From Actinobacteria bacterium UBA5182 (GTDB taxonomy: Bacteria; Actinomycetota; UBA4738): 7,914 bases of DNA. The stretch is taken from the NCBI GenBank assembly GCA_002413185.1, contig DHWM01000088.1, positions 1 to 7,914 on the forward strand. The letters are read 5' to 3'. Of this stretch, positions 5,408 to 7,914 are shown piece after piece (the first letter of the stretch is position 1; every line of letters begins with the position of its first letter). The position numbers were made by a program, and so were the translations under genes. A model generated the notes under the pieces. That model made no database searches. It was not told the DNA's origin and was given only the letters and a program-made list of their open reading frames with translations.

Positions 5408-7486
5408 AGCGCCTGGGCTCTGCTCGTCACGACTGCCCTCGTGACGGTCCCGGGCGCCGGAGCCGTGATGGCCGCGTTCGGCCCGGACGAGCTCAGCCTG
5501 CCCACCACCCTGGCGTTGGTCTTCGCGTTCGGCTACGCCGTCACGGGGTTGGTGTCCTTCGTGCTGGCCGCCCTGCACGCCCTGCACCCGGCCACGTTCT
5601 TCGTCGCCCTGGCGGTGGTGACGGCAGCACTGTGGGCCGCGGGCATCCGGCGGGCTGGCCTCGGTTCGCGAGGCGCCGCTCTTCGGGCCGAAGCCCGGGG
5701 CGACGGGCGGTGGGTGCTCCTGGTGGGTGGGGTAGTCATCGTGGCCATCGCCGTGCTCCGGCTCGGCTATTCGCCTGCGCTGAACCTGTCGAGCTCGACG
5801 GCGTGGCGCTACTGGGCCGACGGAAAGGAGATCGCCGACGCCGGCCGGATCCCCGCGGCGTCGTTGCAGTACGGCTCGCTCTTTTCCCCCACCACCAGCA
5901 AGGTGTTCCTGAACGTCTTCACGGCTGGGATCAGCTTCGCCACCGGAGGGAAGGCGCTTCCTTCGCTGGGCGCGCTGCTGTGGGTGGGATCGGTCGGCCT
6001 GGCCGCGGCGTTGTGGAGCTTCGGGCACGAGCTGGGCCTTCGCCTGACCGCTCCGCTCCTGCCGGTGCTGGTGATCATGGACCGCCTGTTCTTCAACCGC
6101 GAGACCACGTCCGATCTCCTCACCTACAAGGCGGAGGTGTTCGGCCGGCTGGTGGTGTTCGTGGCCGTCGCAATGGCCGTACAAAGCCTCAGGGGTCGCA
6201 CGGGACGGAAGACGGCCGCCCTGGCGGGCGCGCTGTTTGGGGTGGCCGTGGCCACGCATCTGGTGCCGGTGATGGTCGGTGGGATCGTCCTGGCCTGGTT
6301 TGCGGTGGCCAGGCTGCTGCTCGACCGACGTCTCGGGGCAGTGGTGAAGCCCGCGGCCATGGTGGGGGCGGTCGCGGTCGTTCTGGGAGGACTGTTGCTG
6401 CTCATCCCTCACGGCGACATCGGTTTGCGCGGAGCGGCGGGGTCGAGCGCGTACACCCGTTTCGCCCCGGGCTTCGATCCCACCCGTTACCTCAATGCCG
6501 GCGTTCTCCCGGGGCGATCGATCGTCGCGCCGACCACGTGGGACATCGCGCCGAAGCGCGCCTTGAAGTCTTACGTGGCGAGCGCCATCCCCTTGCGGCC
6601 CGGGACCGCGTTCGGCCGATTGATCCGGCCCCTGGACTTCGCGGTCCCCATCGGCGGGCTGCTGCTGGCCGTGGCGATGCTGCTGTGGTTCCCGAAGGAC
6701 CTCCGGCCGATCGGGCTCATCGGCTGGGGGACCGCCATGGCACTGGTGGCGCTGACGTGGCTGTTCTCGAAGCGCTACGTCTTCTACATCCAGTCCTACT
6801 TCGGGATCCGGCGCCTGTACGACTACAGCTCGATCCCGATCATCCTGATCGGTTTGGCGCTCGTCGAAGCCGGCCTGCTCCTGCTGGGACGGTTCCGCCG
6901 ATGGCTGCCCGGGGTGGCGGCCGCGGTCTTCGTGATGCTCGTGGCGGCGATCGTCCTCCCGAGCGGCCGGGTCCCGGCCGGCAGCGTTGCCAGGTCGGAG
7001 CGACTGATCGCCCCAATCGACTGGATCCGGGCGAACGTCCCGTGCGACGCCAGGATCCTGGCGAACGAACACACCGAAGGCGTGTTCGAAGCGCTGACCG
7101 GACGCGTGGCGATCCTCGAGGGGATGACGCCGTACCTCCGTCCGTCGGTCCTGGTACCTGCGCTGAAGATGCTCCTCGGCGCCAACGCGTTCTTCCACGA
7201 CGCGGTGGGCGAGGCCTCGTTCCTCCGCCGGGAGGGAGTGGACTACGTCATGGTCATCCGGGCCGGCGTCGGGTACCACGAGCCGATCGGCAAGGTCGAC
7301 GCCGCTGCGCTGGACGGCGCGCCGTTCCTGCGAAAGGTGTTCGGATCCGAGCAGCTGGACGTCTACCGGGTCGACGTGGCCGCGCTCCCGGAAGCTTCCT
7401 CCGCCGCGGGACCGCCGACCGGCTCCTTCCCCGACCCGACCACCGTGGCTGGCTACGACTGCGAGCGCGCCCCGCTGCCCCACTGA
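5405..7486 (+). CDS. Polytopic membrane protein, probable GT-C-type glycosyltransferase with extracytoplasmic C-terminal domain
   Basis: The protein has 693 aa from GTG 5405. About a dozen hydrophobic segments fill residues 3 to about 525, beginning with SAWALLVTTALV. After the fourth helix a loop carries WRYWADGKEIADAGRIPA (134-151). The acidic D139 and E142, followed by a GRIP turn, resemble the first external loop of GT-C enzymes, where an Asp or Glu helps catalysis. A second large loop lies near 340-395. The C-terminus from about 530 is soluble: DWIRANVPCDARILANE (539-555), a TGR-x-x-ILEGMTPYLRP stretch, and GVDYVMVI. A domain of this kind is often seen after the last helix of actinobacterial GT-C-like proteins. 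Such proteins take sugars from polyprenyl-phosphate donors on the outer membrane face; donor and acceptor here are unknown. The gene is tightly linked to the exported hydrolase-like gene and converges on the sulfatase gene. It is distinct from the YfhO-type protein: it lacks the DPDWRATVDG ending. No recognised motif proves catalytic activity. Confidence 0.88.
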   Translation: MSAWALLVTTALVTVPGAGAVMAAFGPDELSLPTTLALVFAFGYAVTGLVSFVLAALHALHPATFFVALAVVTAALWAAGIRRAGLGSRGAALRAEARGDGRWVLLVGGVVIVAIAVLRLGYSPALNLSSSTAWRYWADGKEIADAGRIPAASLQYGSLFSPTTSKVFLNVFTAGISFATGGKALPSLGALLWVGSVGLAAALWSFGHELGLRLTAPLLPVLVIMDRLFFNRETTSDLLTYKAEVFGRLVVFVAVAMAVQSLRGRTGRKTAALAGALFGVAVATHLVPVMVGGIVLAWFAVARLLLDRRLGAVVKPAAMVGAVAVVLGGLLLLIPHGDIGLRGAAGSSAYTRFAPGFDPTRYLNAGVLPGRSIVAPTTWDIAPKRALKSYVASAIPLRPGTAFGRLIRPLDFAVPIGGLLLAVAMLLWFPKDLRPIGLIGWGTAMALVALTWLFSKRYVFYIQSYFGIRRLYDYSSIPIILIGLALVEAGLLLLGRFRRWLPGVAAAVFVMLVAAIVLPSGRVPAGSVARSERLIAPIDWIRANVPCDARILANEHTEGVFEALTGRVAILEGMTPYLRPSVLVPALKMLLGANAFFHDAVGEASFLRREGVDYVMVIRAGVGYHEPIGKVDAAALDGAPFLRKVFGSEQLDVYRVDVAALPEASSAAGPPTGSFPDPTTVAGYDCERAPLPH

Positions 7487-7522
7487 GGCGGTCGTCGCCC
7501 GTTTCGGCTACCCACCGCCCTC
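7485..7522. terminator. Possible bidirectional hairpin between convergent genes
   Basis: GGCGGT (7487-7492) pairs with ACCGCC (7514-7519). With one bulged C the stem extends by GA/TC. The 21-base loop contains a further small CCG-TTT-CGG hairpin (7499-7507). There is no T-run on either side, so this is not a classic intrinsic terminator. It overlaps the last codons of the sulfatase gene. In GC-rich DNA such pairing can arise by chance. Confidence 0.22.
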
Positions 7523-7914
7523 GTCCGACGCCCCAGACGTGACCGGCGGAGGCGGGTTGCACAGCTGCTTCAGCCGCGTTCGCATCCCGGCCAGCACCGA
7601 GGCCAGGGCGGGATCCCCGACCGAGTTCCGGAGCTCGTACGGGTCGCGTCGGAGATCGTACAGCTCCTCTTCCCTCGTCGCCTCGTAGCTGATGTACATG
7701 TAACGGTCGCTCCGCACCGCGCAGTAGCTGGGCACCCCCAGTAGGTTCATGCTCTCGACCAGGAAGTCGTGCCGCCACGCTGCACCCGCCGAGGCCAGCA
7801 GCGGAAGCATGTTCATCCCCTGGGCGCCCGGCGCGCCGACACCTGCCACCGCGGCGAACGTCGGGGCCAGGTCGATGTTGACGGCGAGGTGGGCATCCGT
7901 TCGAGCCGCCTTGA
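7508..7914 (-). CDS. Sulfatase, C-terminal part (5' end outside window)
   Basis: The minus strand is open from the right edge to TAG at 7510-7508, giving 134 residues. The fragment matches the closing part of type I sulfatases of the alkaline-phosphatase superfamily. It has VNIDLAPTFAAVAGV (11-25), then QGMNMLPLL, WRHDFLVE, PSYCAVRSDRYMYI (61-74), ELYDLRRDPYELRN (83-96), and a final LKQLC. In the family these segments lie after the catalytic half; the formylglycine motif C/S-x-P-x-R and the metal-binding Asp/Asn residues would be to the right of the window. The enzymes hydrolyse sulfate esters, often on sulfated glycans, and are commonly exported; neither substrate nor export can be seen here. 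The tail is a Pro-run followed by Gly/Ser/Asp. An internal GTG at 7849 is not the start, since the same frame upstream still reads as conserved sulfatase sequence. The gene converges on the GT-C-like gene with a 21-base gap. Confidence 0.9.
   Translation of the reverse strand, partial: KAARTDAHLAVNIDLAPTFAAVAGVGAPGAQGMNMLPLLASAGAAWRHDFLVESMNLLGVPSYCAVRSDRYMYISYEATREEELYDLRRDPYELRNSVGDPALASVLAGMRTRLKQLCNPPPPVTSGASDEGGG

Noticed and set aside
3642..5408. Plus-strand open frame of 588 codons inside the hydrolase-like gene in another frame.
   Set aside because: Arg/Pro/Gly-rich out-of-frame shadow without a supported start or domain.
5270..7483. Minus-strand open frame of 737 codons opposite the GT-C-like gene.
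   Set aside because: It has Arg/Gln/His/Gly-rich, disordered-looking composition and no hydrophobic segments or motifs; the plus strand has a clear polytopic protein.
1..7914. Search by eye for tRNA, rRNA, CRISPR repeats, insertion-sequence ends and att sites.
   Set aside because: No transposase, integrase, regular repeat array or tRNA-like sequence was seen, and almost all bases are accounted for by coding genes.

Overview
The window is GC-rich bacterial DNA with dense gene packing, GTG starts and strong G/C preference at third codon positions. Together with the protein families present, this fits a high-GC actinobacterium-like lineage (Actinomycetota, perhaps uncultivated). The sequence alone does not fix the taxon, and another high-GC phylum is possible. 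I see no mobile element, RNA gene or CRISPR array.

Layout from left to right. (1) The first 143 bases hold the last 46 codons of a plus-strand gene whose ending looks like an NAD-dependent sugar epimerase/dehydratase. (2) It runs tail to tail into, and overlaps by 61 bases, a large minus-strand gene for a YfhO-type multi-spanning membrane protein (831 aa from the preferred start). (3) A short divergent intergenic region follows, with a symmetric TANNNTA -10-like element and a strong Shine-Dalgarno for the plus-strand gene. (4) A 917-aa exported multidomain protein has the build of a glycoside hydrolase: signal sequence, CBM-like domain, beta-sandwich, probable (beta/alpha)8 barrel and C-terminal beta domain. 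I cannot place it in a family. (5) Four bases after its stop, and probably translationally coupled, starts a 693-aa polytopic protein with the build of a GT-C glycosyltransferase. (6) After a 21-base convergent gap, the right edge holds the C-terminal 134 residues of a minus-strand sulfatase.

Read together, the genes suggest a locus for making or remodelling a cell-surface or exported glycan. The epimerase would supply or tailor nucleotide sugars. The two large membrane proteins would transfer lipid-linked sugars on the outer face of the membrane. The exported hydrolase-like protein would trim, bind or release the polymer, and the sulfatase would act on a sulfated glycan or other sulfate ester. 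The linkage is inferred from domain build and neighbourhood; no substrate can be read from the sequence. The least explained part, and the best candidate for something new, is the hydrolase-like/GT-C pair at 2647-7486.
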